Shown here: positions 1-8,381 of the stretch, in pieces | How the letters are laid out: every line of letters starts with the position of its first letter | How positions within the stretch are numbered: the first letter of the stretch is position 1 | NCBI RefSeq assembly: GCF_000717345.1 | Contig: NZ_JNZA01000036.1 | Span: forward strand, 1-64,000 | Reading direction: 5' to 3' | Source: Streptomyces lydicus | GTDB lineage: Bacteria; Actinomycetota; Actinomycetes; Streptomycetales; Streptomycetaceae | Length of the DNA: 64,000 nt | The notes under the pieces: generated by a model | The model's database searches: none | The model's input: only the letters and a program-made list of their open reading frames with translations | Told to the model about the DNA's origin: nothing | Made by a program: the position numbers and the translations under genes

Positions 1-300
1 TCTCCGGGCGCTTCCCTTCGGTCTTGCGTTTCCGACTCTATCAGATCCTTGCGGTTCCGATTTTCGCCGGTGCGATTCGGCCTTTCGGCTTCTTCGCGGC
101 TCCGACTCTATCAGATCCGGATTCGCTTTGATTCCGGTTCCGATTTTCGTCGGAGAGCGCTTTGGAACGGCTTTTACCGCTGTTCTTTCGGCGCGTTTCA
201 ACTTTAGCGGCTTTCCCTGGCGGCTCATAATCGAGTCGGCGGGGTCGAATTTTGGCAACGCCAAAAAGACCCGTCAGGGGTTTGTTCGCAGTAGTTGGTT
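1..300 (-). promoter_or_regulatory. Probable rRNA operon promoter/leader, 16S gene off the left edge
   Basis: Read on the minus strand, this 300-bp stretch is less GC-rich than the rest of the window. It ends at base 1 with AAGGGAAGCGCCCGGAGA, which I recognise as the sequence preceding the pre-16S leader in Streptomyces rrn operons. GGATCTGATAGAGTCGGA occurs twice (48-31 and 118-101), as expected of repeated rrn promoter/leader units. A promoter-like pair TTATGA (230-225), 18-bp spacer, TAAAGT (206-201) sits upstream. No protein frame here has Streptomyces-like codon usage. The 16S gene itself is not visible, so the assignment rests on leader similarity. The multiple start points usual in Streptomyces rrn operons are inferred from the family. 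Confidence 0.72.
31..118 (-). repeat. Two direct copies of an 18-bp rrn leader element
   Basis: The 18-mer tccgactctatcagatcc occurs identically at 31-48 and 101-118, 70 bp apart. On the minus strand each copy contains TGATAGAGT, in which TAGAGT could serve as a -10 hexamer. No good -35 hexamer lies at the right distance, so they may equally be leader or processing elements. Confidence 0.7.
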
Positions 301-379
301 TTGCCACCTGGCGGTCTGCGCAGAGAGCGCTGCCCGTCTCCAGCGGCTCGGGCTACGTTAGGCGGTTGACGGTGGAGAG

Positions 380-1030
380 TCAAGTAGCGCTGGTCGCGCG
401 GCGGCGGGGCACGTGGCGACGGTACGGGCTGACGGTCGGGTCGTCCGCGATCCAGTAGCGCCAGGGGTGGTGGGCCCCATCGCCGCCGACGCCGGTGCGC
501 GGGCCGTGGCGCACGAGGGCGGGGGCCGGCGGGTCGCCCTGCAGCAGGGTGAGCGGGGCGTCGCCGCCGCGGCACAGGTCGACGCCGTCCAGGCTCCGGT
601 CGATGTCGAGGGCGGTGGCCAGGCGGGCCGGGCCCTTGGCCAGTTCGTTGGCACTGCGGGCCTTGGGGCGGCGGGCCGCGGCCAGCGAGGCACCGCGGAT
701 GATCTTCCCGGCGCGCAGCAGGACACCGCTGGCCTGGCCCTCGGGGCCGCAGACCGCGTTGAGGCTGAACCACATGCCGTAGATGAAGTAGACGTACGCG
801 TGCCCCGGCGGGCCGAACATCGTGGCGTTGCGCGCGGTGCGGCCGCGGTAGGCGTGGGAGCCGGGGTCGTTCTCGCCGTCGTACGCCTCGACCTCGGTGA
901 GCCGGAGTTCGATCGGGCCGTCGGGGGTGTGGCGTACGAGGGTGCGGCCGAGGAGCTCAGGGGCCACCTCTATGACGGGGCGGGCGAAGAAGTCGCGGTT
1001 GAGCGGCATTCGTTCCGGTACGTCGGTCAT
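380..1030 (-). CDS. 3-methyladenine DNA glycosylase (AAG/MPG family)
   Basis: Base-excision repair enzyme that removes alkylated purines such as 3-methyladenine. The 216-residue product matches the alkyladenine glycosylase fold family: an N-terminal LLGRTLVRH segment, the [18 protein letters not shown] region containing the catalytic glutamate, and [19 protein letters not shown], the hallmark of this family. Length is normal (200-215). The first ATG at 1030 is used here. An in-frame ATG at 1009 has GGAACG just upstream and is a credible alternative. The gene lies upstream of the rrn leader on the same strand, with no obvious terminator between them, and is divergent from the Spo0M gene. Confidence 0.9.
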   Translation of the reverse strand: MTDVPERMPLNRDFFARPVIEVAPELLGRTLVRHTPDGPIELRLTEVEAYDGENDPGSHAYRGRTARNATMFGPPGHAYVYFIYGMWFSLNAVCGPEGQASGVLLRAGKIIRGASLAAARRPKARSANELAKGPARLATALDIDRSLDGVDLCRGGDAPLTLLQGDPPAPALVRHGPRTGVGGDGAHHPWRYWIADDPTVSPYRRHVPRRRATSAT

Positions 1031-1244
1031 GCGGTACGAGGGTAGTGGAGCGCTCGCGGGAGGCGGCTGGCCAGGGGGACGTCGGGATTGGGAAAGTGTG
1101 GCCGTGGAACCGGCCTGCGCGGTTTCGCGTTCGTAGGAAGCAATGCGCGGGCGGCGGTCCGCCGGAAGCGGGCCGTTCGGGCCGGGGCCGGTTCCCGGTA
1201 CGCACGACAACGGAACACAGGCGCTGCGCCTGGGGAGGAAGAGC

Positions 1245-2027
1245 ATGGGATTCAAGAAGCTGCTGGCGAGCCTGGGCGCCGGAGGCGCGTCGGTGGAGAC
1301 GGTGCTCTTCGAGGAGAACGTCGTCCCGGGTGGGGTCGTGCAGGGTGAGGTGCGGATCCAGGGCGGGTCGGTGGCCCAGGAGATCCAGGGGCTGTCCGTC
1401 GGGCTGCAGGCGCGGGTGGAGGTGGAGAGCGGCGACGAGGAGTACAAGCGGAACGTCGAGTTCACCAAGGTCCAGCTGGGCGGGGCGTTCGAGGTGCAGG
1501 CCGGGGCGGCGCACACCGTGCCGTTCGGGCTGGAGATCCCGTGGGAGACGCCGATCACCACGTTCCTGGGGACGCACCTGCACGGGATGAGCGTCGGTGT
1601 GACGACGGAGCTGGCGATCGCGCGGGCGGTGGACTCCGGCGACCTCGACCCGGTGAATGTGCACCCGCTGCCGGCCCAGCAGGCGATCCTCGACGCGTTC
1701 GGTCGGCTCGGGTTCCGTTTCAAGGCCGCCGACCTCGAGCAGGGGCACATCAGGGGCACGCGACAGCATCTGCCCTTCTACCAGGAGATCGAGTTCTACG
1801 CGCCGCAGCAGTACCGCGGGCTCAACCAGGTCGAGCTCTCGTTCGTCGCGGACGACCGGGAGATGGACGTCGTGCTGGAGATGGACAAGAAGCCGGGTCT
1901 GTTCACCGAGGGGTCGGACACCTACCGGTCGTTCACGGTCGGTCTGCAGGACTTCCAGGGGACCGACTGGGCGGCGTACCTCAACCAGTGGCTGGCGGAG
2001 GTCGGCGGCAAGCGGAACTGGCTCTAA
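1245..2027 (+). CDS. spo0M: Sporulation-control protein Spo0M (arrestin-like)
   Basis: Cytoplasmic protein of the SpoOM/arrestin-like family, which influences entry into sporulation in Bacillus; its role in Streptomyces is not well defined. The 260-residue product begins [11 protein letters not shown] and has two beta-rich arrestin-like halves. Family features include the [15 protein letters not shown] strand pair near residue 30 and [11 protein letters not shown] near residue 95. The start follows a good GGAGGAA ribosome-binding site (about 1233). The PEBP-like gene follows after 41 bp on the same strand and is probably cotranscribed. The divergent glycosylase gene implies that promoters lie in 1031-1244. 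Confidence 0.88.
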   Translation: MGFKKLLASLGAGGASVETVLFEENVVPGGVVQGEVRIQGGSVAQEIQGLSVGLQARVEVESGDEEYKRNVEFTKVQLGGAFEVQAGAAHTVPFGLEIPWETPITTFLGTHLHGMSVGVTTELAIARAVDSGDLDPVNVHPLPAQQAILDAFGRLGFRFKAADLEQGHIRGTRQHLPFYQEIEFYAPQQYRGLNQVELSFVADDREMDVVLEMDKKPGLFTEGSDTYRSFTVGLQDFQGTDWAAYLNQWLAEVGGKRNWL

Positions 2028-2068
2028 CCTGGCCGGACGAAGTGTCAGCAAGCGACCAGGAGGTTCGA

Positions 2069-2608
2069 GTGTCCGAGCTGAAGCGGCGGCCGCTCCCGCA
2101 CGATTTCCATCCGCCGGTGCCGGAGTTCACCGTGCTGAGCGACGAGGTGGAGCCGGGCGGGACGCTGCGGCCGGAGCAGGTACACGCCGAGGGGAACCGC
2201 TCGCCGCACCTGCGGTGGGAGGGCGCGCCCGCGGGGACGCAGAGCTACGCCGTCACCTGCTACGACCCGGACGCGCCGACCGGCAGCGGTTTCTGGCACT
2301 GGGTGCTGTTCGACCTTCCGGCGTCGGTGACGGAGCTGCCGGCCGGGGCGGGCAGCGGCGACATGAAGGGGCTTCCCGAGGGGGCCGTGCATGTCCGTAA
2401 CGACTACGGGACGCGGGACTTCGGGGGCGCGGCGCCGCCGCCCGGGGACGGTCCGCACCGCTATGTGTTCACGGTGTACGCCGTGGACCAGGAGAAGCTC
2501 GGTCCGGGCGCGGACGTCTCGCCCGCGGTGGTGGGATTCAATCTGCGGTTCCACACGATCGGGCGGGCCCAGCTGATCGCCGAGTACGAGGTCCCGGCGG
2601 CGGGCTGA
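2069..2608 (+). CDS. YbhB/YbcL family Raf-kinase-inhibitor-like (PEBP) protein
   Basis: Small soluble phosphatidylethanolamine-binding-like protein of unknown physiological ligand. The 179-residue product has the conserved ligand-pocket motifs: SPHLRWEGAP, then CYDPDAPTGSGFWHWVLFDL, then the late GPHRYVFTVYAVD with its conserved HRY. The GTG start at 2069 follows AGGAGG closely. An upstream extension in frame overlaps the Spo0M gene and lacks a ribosome-binding site. It is probably the second gene of an operon with Spo0M. Bacterial members are usually called Raf kinase inhibitors by homology only; no kinase partner is implied. Confidence 0.88.
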   Translation: MSELKRRPLPHDFHPPVPEFTVLSDEVEPGGTLRPEQVHAEGNRSPHLRWEGAPAGTQSYAVTCYDPDAPTGSGFWHWVLFDLPASVTELPAGAGSGDMKGLPEGAVHVRNDYGTRDFGGAAPPPGDGPHRYVFTVYAVDQEKLGPGADVSPAVVGFNLRFHTIGRAQLIAEYEVPAAG

Positions 2609-3037
2609 GCGCCGTAATTCCGTTGCGCCCCGGCGCTTCCCGCACGCAGAGTGGTACCCGAGCCGCCGCCCCTCATCAGGGCGTCGGACAGCTGGTACCG
2701 CAGTGGCGGGAGCGGCGGGGCGCAGGTGTGTCGCCCCGGCTCGCCGGAGCCCGGACTCGTGTCGGGCGTCCTCGCCGGCTGTCGTTCGCTCCGGGTCTCG
2801 CGTATTCACGGGGGTGGGACCCGGAGCGATCTCTCATGTGCCGTCCCGGTGAGCGGGGCGGTCCTTCCCGGCTCCCCCGGTGCGCGCGGGTCGCCGCCGG
2901 AGCACCCGGTCTTCATCTTCCCCTCACTCCCCATTTCCCTTGTGGCGTGCGGAAATTGCGTTGTTCGGGGAATACCTGCCGCTGCACAGTGGAGCAACTT
3001 CGCCACGGGGGCGGAGCGGGTCCGGGAGGTGGACGGG
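2609..3037 (+). other. 429-bp intergenic region, nothing firm
   Basis: No frame here has convincing codon bias with a ribosome-binding site, and no tRNA-like cloverleaf or strong hairpin was seen. The last 130 bp are relatively AT-rich (for example around 2935-3000), so the HNH gene promoter probably lies there, but no hexamer pair is good enough to call. Confidence 0.5.
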
Positions 3038-3541
3038 ATGCGCGAGACGCTGGTGCTGAATGCGAGCTTCGAGCCGCTGGCGACGGTGTCGCTGCGGCGC
3101 GCGGTGGTGCTGGTCATGCAGGACAAGGCCGTCGTCGAGCACGCGCACCCGGGTCTGCGGATCCGTGCCGCTTCGGTGGACGTCCCGGTGCCGCAGGTGA
3201 TCAGGCTCAGCAGGTACGTACGGGTGCCGTTCCGAAGACGGGCGCCGTGGTCGCGGCGGGGCGTACTGGTGCGTGACCAGCACCGGTGCGCGTACTGCGG
3301 GCGCCGGGCGACGACGGTCGACCACGTCGTGCCGCGGTCGCACGGCGGCGGGGACACCTGGCTGAACACCGTCGCCTCGTGTGCGGAGGACAACCACCGC
3401 AAGGCGGACCGGACGCCCGAGCAGGCGGGCATGCAGCTGCTGCGGCGGCCGTTCGAGCCGACGCCGGCGGACGCGCTGCTGTCGACGCTGGGGGTGTCCG
3501 TACGGGAGGGCCTGCCGGAGTGGCTGGCGCTGCCGGCCTGA
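3038..3541 (+). CDS. HNH endonuclease family protein
   Basis: Small HNH-type nuclease domain protein of 167 residues, common in actinobacteria, often standing alone and of unknown substrate. The C-terminal half carries the metal-finger core: HRCAYCGRRATTVDHVVPRS followed by an Asn/His segment (NTVASCAEDNHRKAD). The N-terminal half (residues 1-75) has the conserved start MRETLVLNASFEPL and a VSLRRAVVL segment typical of this subfamily. The ATG at 3038 follows GGGAGG. The gene stands alone between a 430-bp upstream gap and the convergent TSUP gene. The HNH signature is directly visible; any role in repair or defence would be inference. Confidence 0.85.
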   Translation: MRETLVLNASFEPLATVSLRRAVVLVMQDKAVVEHAHPGLRIRAASVDVPVPQVIRLSRYVRVPFRRRAPWSRRGVLVRDQHRCAYCGRRATTVDHVVPRSHGGGDTWLNTVASCAEDNHRKADRTPEQAGMQLLRRPFEPTPADALLSTLGVSVREGLPEWLALPA

Positions 3542-3574
3542 CCGTCCGGCCGCCGGGCCGTCGTCCGGCTCCCC

Positions 3575-4342
3575 TCACTTGAGGAGGAGTTGGACGATGG
3601 CCAGCAGGCCGACGACGACGATGACGGCGCGCAGCGCGGTGGGCGGCAGCCGGCGGCCGACCTTGGCGCCGAGCTGGCCGCCGAGGGTGGAGCCGACCGC
3701 GATCAGGAGGACGGCGGTCCAGTCGAAGGTGGCGACGAAGAGGAAGAAGACCGCGGCGACGCCGTTGACGATCGCGGCGAGGACGTTCTTGAGGGCGTTG
3801 ATCCGCTGGAGGTCCTCGTGGAGCAGCAGGCCCATCAGGGAGAGGTAGAGCACGCCCTGGGCGGCGCCGAAGTATCCGCCGTAGGTACTGGCGAGCAGCA
3901 GGCCGAGCAACAGGGCGATGCCGCCGTCGGGGTGGGGGGCGGTGCCGTTGCGCTCGCGGCGGGCGCGCAGCTTCTTGGCCAGCCGGGGCTGGACGACGAC
4001 GAGGACGAGCGCCACGGCGATCAGCACGGGGACGATCGTGTCGAAGGCCGTGGAGGGCAGCGCCAGCAGCAGGATCGCCCCGCTCAGGCCGCCGAGGAGG
4101 GCGGTGGCGCCGAAGCGCAGCAGCCGGCGGCGCTGGCCGGTCAGTTCACGGCGGTAGCCGAAGGCGCCGCTGAGTGAACCGGGCACCAGGCCGAGGGTGT
4201 TGGAGACGTTGGCCGTGACGGGCGGCAGGCCGAAGGCGAGCAGCACCGGGAAGGTGATGAGCGTCCCGGATCCGACGATGGTGTTGATCGTGCCGGCGCC
4301 CAGCCCCGCGGCGAGGACGGCGACGGCTTCCCAGATGGTCAC
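3575..4342 (-). CDS. TSUP (TauE/SafE) family membrane transporter
   Basis: Integral membrane protein of the sulfite exporter TauE/SafE family, which moves small organic sulfur or acid anions; its substrate cannot be read from sequence. The 255-residue product has about eight hydrophobic segments in two homologous halves. The first half carries GAGTINTIVGSGTLITFPVL and the second carries GGYFGAAQGVLYLSLMGLLL, the family signatures. The GTG at 4342 follows GGGGGAA. A longer in-frame ATG at 4387 lacks such a site. The gene lies 63 bp downstream of the SPFH gene, with a 15-bp inverted repeat between them that includes the ribosome-binding site. Confidence 0.87.
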   Translation of the reverse strand: MTIWEAVAVLAAGLGAGTINTIVGSGTLITFPVLLAFGLPPVTANVSNTLGLVPGSLSGAFGYRRELTGQRRRLLRFGATALLGGLSGAILLLALPSTAFDTIVPVLIAVALVLVVVQPRLAKKLRARRERNGTAPHPDGGIALLLGLLLASTYGGYFGAAQGVLYLSLMGLLLHEDLQRINALKNVLAAIVNGVAAVFFLFVATFDWTAVLLIAVGSTLGGQLGAKVGRRLPPTALRAVIVVVGLLAIVQLLLK

Positions 4343-4349
4343 GCGGATT

Positions 4350-4398
4350 CCCCCTGGTGCATGAGCGGTGCGGTCCCGCCCGATCATGCACCAGGGGG
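4350..4398 (-). repeat. 15-bp perfect inverted repeat covering the TSUP ribosome-binding site
   Basis: ccccctggtgcatga (4350-4364) and tcatgcaccaggggg (4384-4398) are perfect reverse complements separated by 19 nt. On the minus-strand transcript the hairpin begins eight nucleotides after the SPFH stop. Its 3' arm ends in CAGGGGG, the purine stretch that would serve as ribosome-binding site for the GTG at 4342. It could be a terminator for the SPFH transcript, a translational switch for the transporter, or a regulator operator. There is no U-tract. Confidence 0.75.
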
Positions 4399-4405
4399 TG
4401 CGGGG

Positions 4406-5344
4406 TCAGTCGATCGGGGGCGTTTCGTGCTTCGGTCCGCCGGGCTTGGGGATGGAGCCGCCGCCGGTCGGCGGGGTGAAGTTGCCGAGGGCGCCGCCGA
4501 GGCCCTTGAGGGCGTCGCCGATCTCGCTGGGGACGATCCAGAGCTTGTTGGCGTCACCCTCGGCGATCTTCGGGAGCATCTGGAGGTACTGGTAGGAGAG
4601 CAGCTTCTGGTCCGGGTCTCCGGCGTGGATCGACTCGAAGACCACCCGGATCGCCTGGGCCTCGCCCTCGGCGCGCAGCGCGGCGGCCTTCGCCTCACCC
4701 TCGGCGCGCAGGATCGAGGACTGCTTCTCACCCTCGGCGGTCAGGATCTGCGACTGCCGGACACCTTCGGCCTGGAGGATGGCGGCGCGCTTGTCGCGGT
4801 CGGCACGCATCTGCTTCTCCATCGAGTCCTGGATGGAGGTCGGCGGCTCGATGGCCTTGAGCTCGACGCGGTTGACGCGGATGCCCCACTTGCCGGTGGC
4901 CTCGTCGAGGACGCCGCGCAGCGCCGCGTTGATCTCCTCGCGGGAGGTCAGCGTCCGCTCCAGGTCCATGCCGCCGATGATGTTGCGGAGGGTGGTGACG
5001 GTGAGCTGCTCGATCGCCTGGATGTAGCTGGCGACCTCGTACGTCGCGGCGCGGGCGTCGGTGACCTGGTAGTAGATCACCGTGTCGATGTTCACGACGA
5101 GGTTGTCCTGGGTGATCACCGGCTGCGGCGGGAACGGCACGACCTGCTCGCGGAGGTCGATGCGGTTGCGGATCGAGTCGATGAACGGGACGACGATGTT
5201 CAGGCCGGCGTTGAGCGTACGGGTGTAGCGGCCGAAGCGCTCCACGATGGCCGCGCTGGCCTGTGGGATGACCTGGATCGTTTTGATGAGTGCGATGAAC
5301 ACGAGCACCACCAGGATGATCAGGACGATGATGATCGGTTCCAC
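4406..5344 (-). CDS. SPFH/Band 7 (stomatin/QmcA-like) membrane protein
   Basis: Membrane-anchored scaffold protein of the stomatin/prohibitin/flotillin family, thought to organise membrane microdomains and assist protein quality control. The 312-residue product has one N-terminal membrane segment (residues 3-22), then the Band 7 domain with QASAAIVERFGRYTRTLNAG and the conserved VTTLRNIIGGMDLERTLTSR. A long charged Ala/Glu/Gln-rich helix follows (about 185-245, repeated AEGE units). The NfeD gene lies 100 bp upstream on the same strand. The SPFH/NfeD pairing is widespread in bacteria and supports both calls. The C-terminus is Gly/Pro-rich. Confidence 0.92.
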   Translation of the reverse strand: MEPIIIVLIILVVLVFIALIKTIQVIPQASAAIVERFGRYTRTLNAGLNIVVPFIDSIRNRIDLREQVVPFPPQPVITQDNLVVNIDTVIYYQVTDARAATYEVASYIQAIEQLTVTTLRNIIGGMDLERTLTSREEINAALRGVLDEATGKWGIRVNRVELKAIEPPTSIQDSMEKQMRADRDKRAAILQAEGVRQSQILTAEGEKQSSILRAEGEAKAAALRAEGEAQAIRVVFESIHAGDPDQKLLSYQYLQMLPKIAEGDANKLWIVPSEIGDALKGLGGALGNFTPPTGGGSIPKPGGPKHETPPID

Positions 5345-5444
5345 AGCGGCTCCCGTGCCCTTCGTTGCTGGTCGCGCCGGCCGGTGACCGGCTTGCCGGT
5401 GATCAGTGTTTCAGAGACATGGCTCGTCGCGCAGCGTGTTCGAG

Positions 5445-5870
5445 TCAGATGACGACGGCGGTGGCGCCGTCGATGTCGACGACGTCGACCTGCTGGCCCG
5501 GTTCGTAGATCCGGTCGCCGTCGAGGGCGCGGGCGGACCAGATCTCGCCGGCCAGCTTGATGCGGCCGCCGGCCCCGCCGTCGACGCGTTCCAGGACCGT
5601 GGCGCTCCTGCCCTTGAGGGCGTCGATCCCGGAGGCGAGGCCGGGGCTCTGACCGCGCTGGCGGGCGGCGAGGGAGCGTACGACGGCGATCAGCGCGACC
5701 GATACGGCGGCGAACACGAGGAATTGCGCGACGGTGCCGCCACCGAGCGCTGCGGTGACGGCACCGGCGACGGCGCCGGCCGCGAGCATCCCGAATTCGG
5801 GCATCGCGGTCACGACGAGAGGAATTCCCAGTCCTACGGCGGCGATCAGCCACCACACCCATGGATCCAC
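5445..5870 (-). CDS. NfeD-like membrane protein (SPFH partner)
   Basis: Short NfeD protein of 141 residues: two or three membrane segments in the first 65 residues, then a soluble OB-fold domain. The OB-fold shows the family pattern GRSATVLERVDGGAGGRIKL near residue 88 and VDVVDIDGATAVVI at the C-terminus. NfeD proteins act with SPFH proteins in membrane organisation. Here the SPFH gene follows directly downstream. The start is GTG at 5870. An ATG eight bases upstream is in another frame. This is the short form without the N-terminal ClpP-like protease domain. Confidence 0.88.
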   Translation of the reverse strand: MDPWVWWLIAAVGLGIPLVVTAMPEFGMLAAGAVAGAVTAALGGGTVAQFLVFAAVSVALIAVVRSLAARQRGQSPGLASGIDALKGRSATVLERVDGGAGGRIKLAGEIWSARALDGDRIYEPGQQVDVVDIDGATAVVI

Positions 5871-5956
5871 GGGTTCATGGTAGATCCGTGCGGGCGGCCG
5901 GGACAGGGTGCGATCGGTCAGCGCCCGGCCGGCCGGGGCCCGTTGCGGACCACGGC

Positions 5957-6748
<792 letters not shown>

Positions 6749-6842
6749 GAGCGCGTTGTCTCCCATTGCTTCTCGGTCGTCGCGGCGCACCTGTAGGCGC
6801 AGCCCCTGCAAACCTACGCCACTCGTTGTCAGTGCTGTTCCC

Positions 6843-6858
6843 TAGGCTGGGGACCATG
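6843..6858 (+). promoter_or_regulatory. -10 element placed for a leaderless start
   Basis: TAGGCT at 6843-6848 is followed by seven bases and then the ATG at 6856. That spacing puts the transcription start at or next to the A of the ATG, and there is no ribosome-binding site upstream. No convincing -35 is seen at 17-18 bp. Confidence 0.5.
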
Positions 6859-7668
6859 CTCGATGAACCTCGTTCGGGACGGTTGGCGGCCTGGGGAAAT
6901 GCCCTTTTGGCCGGACTTGTCTCACCTGATGAAGCCGCGCACCGGATCGCGGAGGACGACGCGGTGCACCGCGTGGAGGACCTGCCCGGGGAGGCCGCGC
7001 CGGTGGGCCTGACGCTCGCGCTGGGCCGGCTGCGGACGCTGGGCGCGGTCGGCCTGCGGGTGGCGCTGCCGGTGGCGGGGCATCCGCTGGGCCTGTGCGG
7101 CCCGCCGGAATTCAACGCGCGGGCGCTGGAGGCCGGGGAGGCGGTGCTCGCCGTGGGCGCCGGGCTGGGGCTGGTCCCGGAGACGTACGAGGCCGGGCCG
7201 GAGGGCGGTGCCGCGCCCGATGTGCACGTCGAGGTGGTCTGGCGGTGTCTGCCGGTGCGGGAGGCCCCGCCGGCCGACGTGCCGTCGCTGGGCGAGGCGG
7301 AGCGGGAGCTGGCGGAGGCGCTGCGGGAGGCGACCGAGGTGCTCTCGAAGCTGGACGTGGCCGGGTCCGGGCCGGTGGCGCAGGCGGCGCTGGAGGCGTA
7401 CCGGGCGCGGGCGGAGGCCGGCCGGCAGGTGCTGGCGCCCGGCTATCCGCCGCGGGCGGTGCGGGTGCTGGAGCTGGCGCAGCGGGTCGGGGCGCTGATC
7501 GACATCGCGCGCGACGCCGGCGGGGACGGGGAGCACGGCGGCGCGGTGAGCTCGTCGGAGATCGCGGCCCGCGCGGAGGCGCTGCGCCCGGTGGACCGTA
7601 CGGCCCGGCGGGCGCAGGTGGCGGCGTACAACTCCGCGGTGGAGGAGCGGGAGCGGCACCGGGGGTGA
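6856..7668 (+). CDS. Conserved hypothetical protein, 270 aa
   Basis: Soluble, acidic and Ala/Glu-rich protein with no membrane segment or signal peptide; I do not recognise its family. The N-terminal half (1-140) looks globular, with a Gly/Val/Leu-rich core around residues 50-105. The C-terminal half is helical, with LGEAERELAEALREATEVLS near residue 153. Codon bias is strongly coding throughout. The start at 6856 is chosen for its position seven bases after TAGGCT, the arrangement of a leaderless gene. A hairpin terminator follows at 7699-7735. The divergent neighbour is the ABC ATPase. Confidence 0.75.
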   Translation: MLDEPRSGRLAAWGNALLAGLVSPDEAAHRIAEDDAVHRVEDLPGEAAPVGLTLALGRLRTLGAVGLRVALPVAGHPLGLCGPPEFNARALEAGEAVLAVGAGLGLVPETYEAGPEGGAAPDVHVEVVWRCLPVREAPPADVPSLGEAERELAEALREATEVLSKLDVAGSGPVAQAALEAYRARAEAGRQVLAPGYPPRAVRVLELAQRVGALIDIARDAGGDGEHGGAVSSSEIAARAEALRPVDRTARRAQVAAYNSAVEERERHRG

Positions 7669-7698
7669 ACCCGGCGGAGGGCGGGAGCAGCACGGACG

Positions 7699-7735
7699 GG
7701 CCCCGCCGGACCATTGTGTGGTCGACGGCGGGGCC
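7699..7735 (+). terminator. Hairpin terminator after the 270-aa hypothetical gene
   Basis: GGCCCCGCCG (7699-7708) pairs with CGGCGGGGCC (7726-7735), and an inner ACCA/TGGT pair flanks a TTGTG loop. It starts 31 bp after the stop at 7668. There is no U-tract, as is usual in high-GC actinobacteria. Confidence 0.7.
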
Positions 7736-7751
7736 GTGGCCGGGACGGGCC

Positions 7752-7779
7752 GAACAGCTCTGGGCAGGGCGAGCTGTTC
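7752..7779 (-). terminator. Orphan hairpin downstream of the chaplin relic
   Basis: GAACAGCTC (7752-7760) pairs with GAGCTGTTC (7771-7779) across a ten-base loop. Its stem closely resembles the terminator of the intact chaplin gene next door (7920-7950). It lies just downstream of the 14-codon chaplin relic at 7798-7842, so it is probably the surviving terminator of a deleted chaplin gene. Confidence 0.6.
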
Positions 7780-7797
7780 ACCCCGCCCCGGACAGCC

Positions 7798-7842
7798 TCA
7801 GGTGCCGGCGACGACGAGTGCGGCCTTTGGGGCGGTGTTCAT
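7798..7842 (-). pseudogene. Relic of a third chaplin gene (start of signal peptide only)
   Basis: A 14-codon minus-strand reading frame, MNTAPKAALVVAGT then TGA, matches the first residues of the intact chaplin downstream of it in orientation (MNTAKKAALVLSATG). The DNA match extends into the leader: AAGGAACTCACCCTC before this ATG parallels GAGGAACACCCC before the intact gene. A chaplin-type terminator hairpin follows at 7752-7779, so the 5' end and terminator survive while the body of the gene is gone. Seen directly: the matches. Inferred: internal deletion after tandem duplication. Confidence 0.65.
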
Positions 7843-7919
7843 GAGGGTGAGTTCCTTACGTGGGGGCGCAGGGCCGCGCAGGACGACGCGGTGGGGAGGG
7901 GGACGGCAGCACCGCGGGG

Positions 7920-7950
7920 CTGAACGGCTCGGCGCAGCTGAGCCGTTCAG
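7920..7950 (-). terminator. Terminator of the cysteine-free chaplin gene
   Basis: CTGAACGGCTC (7920-7930) pairs perfectly with GAGCCGTTCAG (7940-7950) around a nine-base loop, 15 bp downstream of the chaplin stop on the minus strand. Confidence 0.75.
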
Positions 7951-7965
7951 CCCCGGTCGGGCAGT

Positions 7966-8211
7966 TCAGTTGTTGGTGCTGAGGTTGCCGAACGCCGAGT
8001 TGAGGACGCCGACGACGTTGACGGTGTTGCCGTTGACGTTCACGGGGACGTGCACCGGGGCCTGGACGAGGTTGCCGGAGCCGACGCCGGGAGAGTTCGT
8101 GGCACCACCGGCGGCCTGGGCGCCACCGGTGGCGAAGGCCGAACCGGCGGCCGCGCTCAGGGCGAGACCGGTGGCGGACAGGACGAGGGCGGCCTTCTTG
8201 GCGGTGTTCAT
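7966..8211 (-). CDS. chpE: Short chaplin without cysteines (ChpE-like)
   Basis: Secreted hydrophobic surface protein that assembles into amyloid-like fibrils on aerial hyphae and lowers surface tension. The 81-residue precursor has a signal peptide (residues 1-28, ending SAFA-TGG), then one chaplin domain with SPGVGSGNLVQAPVHVPVN and NGNTVNVVGVLNSAFGN. The two cysteines found in most chaplins are absent; an Asn occupies the first position and a Ser/Thr stretch the second. In S. coelicolor this is the distinguishing trait of ChpE, the basis for the symbol. The start at 8211 follows GAGGAA. A cysteine-containing chaplin lies 170 bp upstream. Confidence 0.88.
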   Translation of the reverse strand: MNTAKKAALVLSATGLALSAAAGSAFATGGAQAAGGATNSPGVGSGNLVQAPVHVPVNVNGNTVNVVGVLNSAFGNLSTNN

Positions 8212-8313
8212 GGGGTGTTCCTCACTTGGCGGCACGAGGCCGGCCGGATGACGGTGACGGTGCGGAGAGCGGACCGGCCGGGTGTCCAGGGGGTGACGGG
8301 GACCGGTCCGGCG

Positions 8314-8353
8314 CGCTCCGCGCGGGCCGTGGACCACGGCACGGCGCGGAGCG
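8314..8353 (-). terminator. Terminator of the cysteine-containing chaplin gene
   Basis: CGCTCCGCGC (8314-8323) pairs with GCGCGGAGCG (8344-8353). An inner GCCGTGG/CCACGGC pair makes a long two-part stem. It begins 28 bp downstream of the minus-strand chaplin stop at 8382. Confidence 0.75.
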
Positions 8354-8381
8354 TGCGGGCCCTGCGGGCGGGGACCTGCGG

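Noticed and set aside
2623..3276. 217-codon plus-strand frame overlapping the HNH gene
   Set aside because: Its second half is the HNH gene in another frame; the first half has no coding bias.
6820..6848. TTGTCA (6826-6831) as the -35 partner of TAGGCT
   Set aside because: The spacer would be only 11 bp, too short for sigma-70-type recognition.
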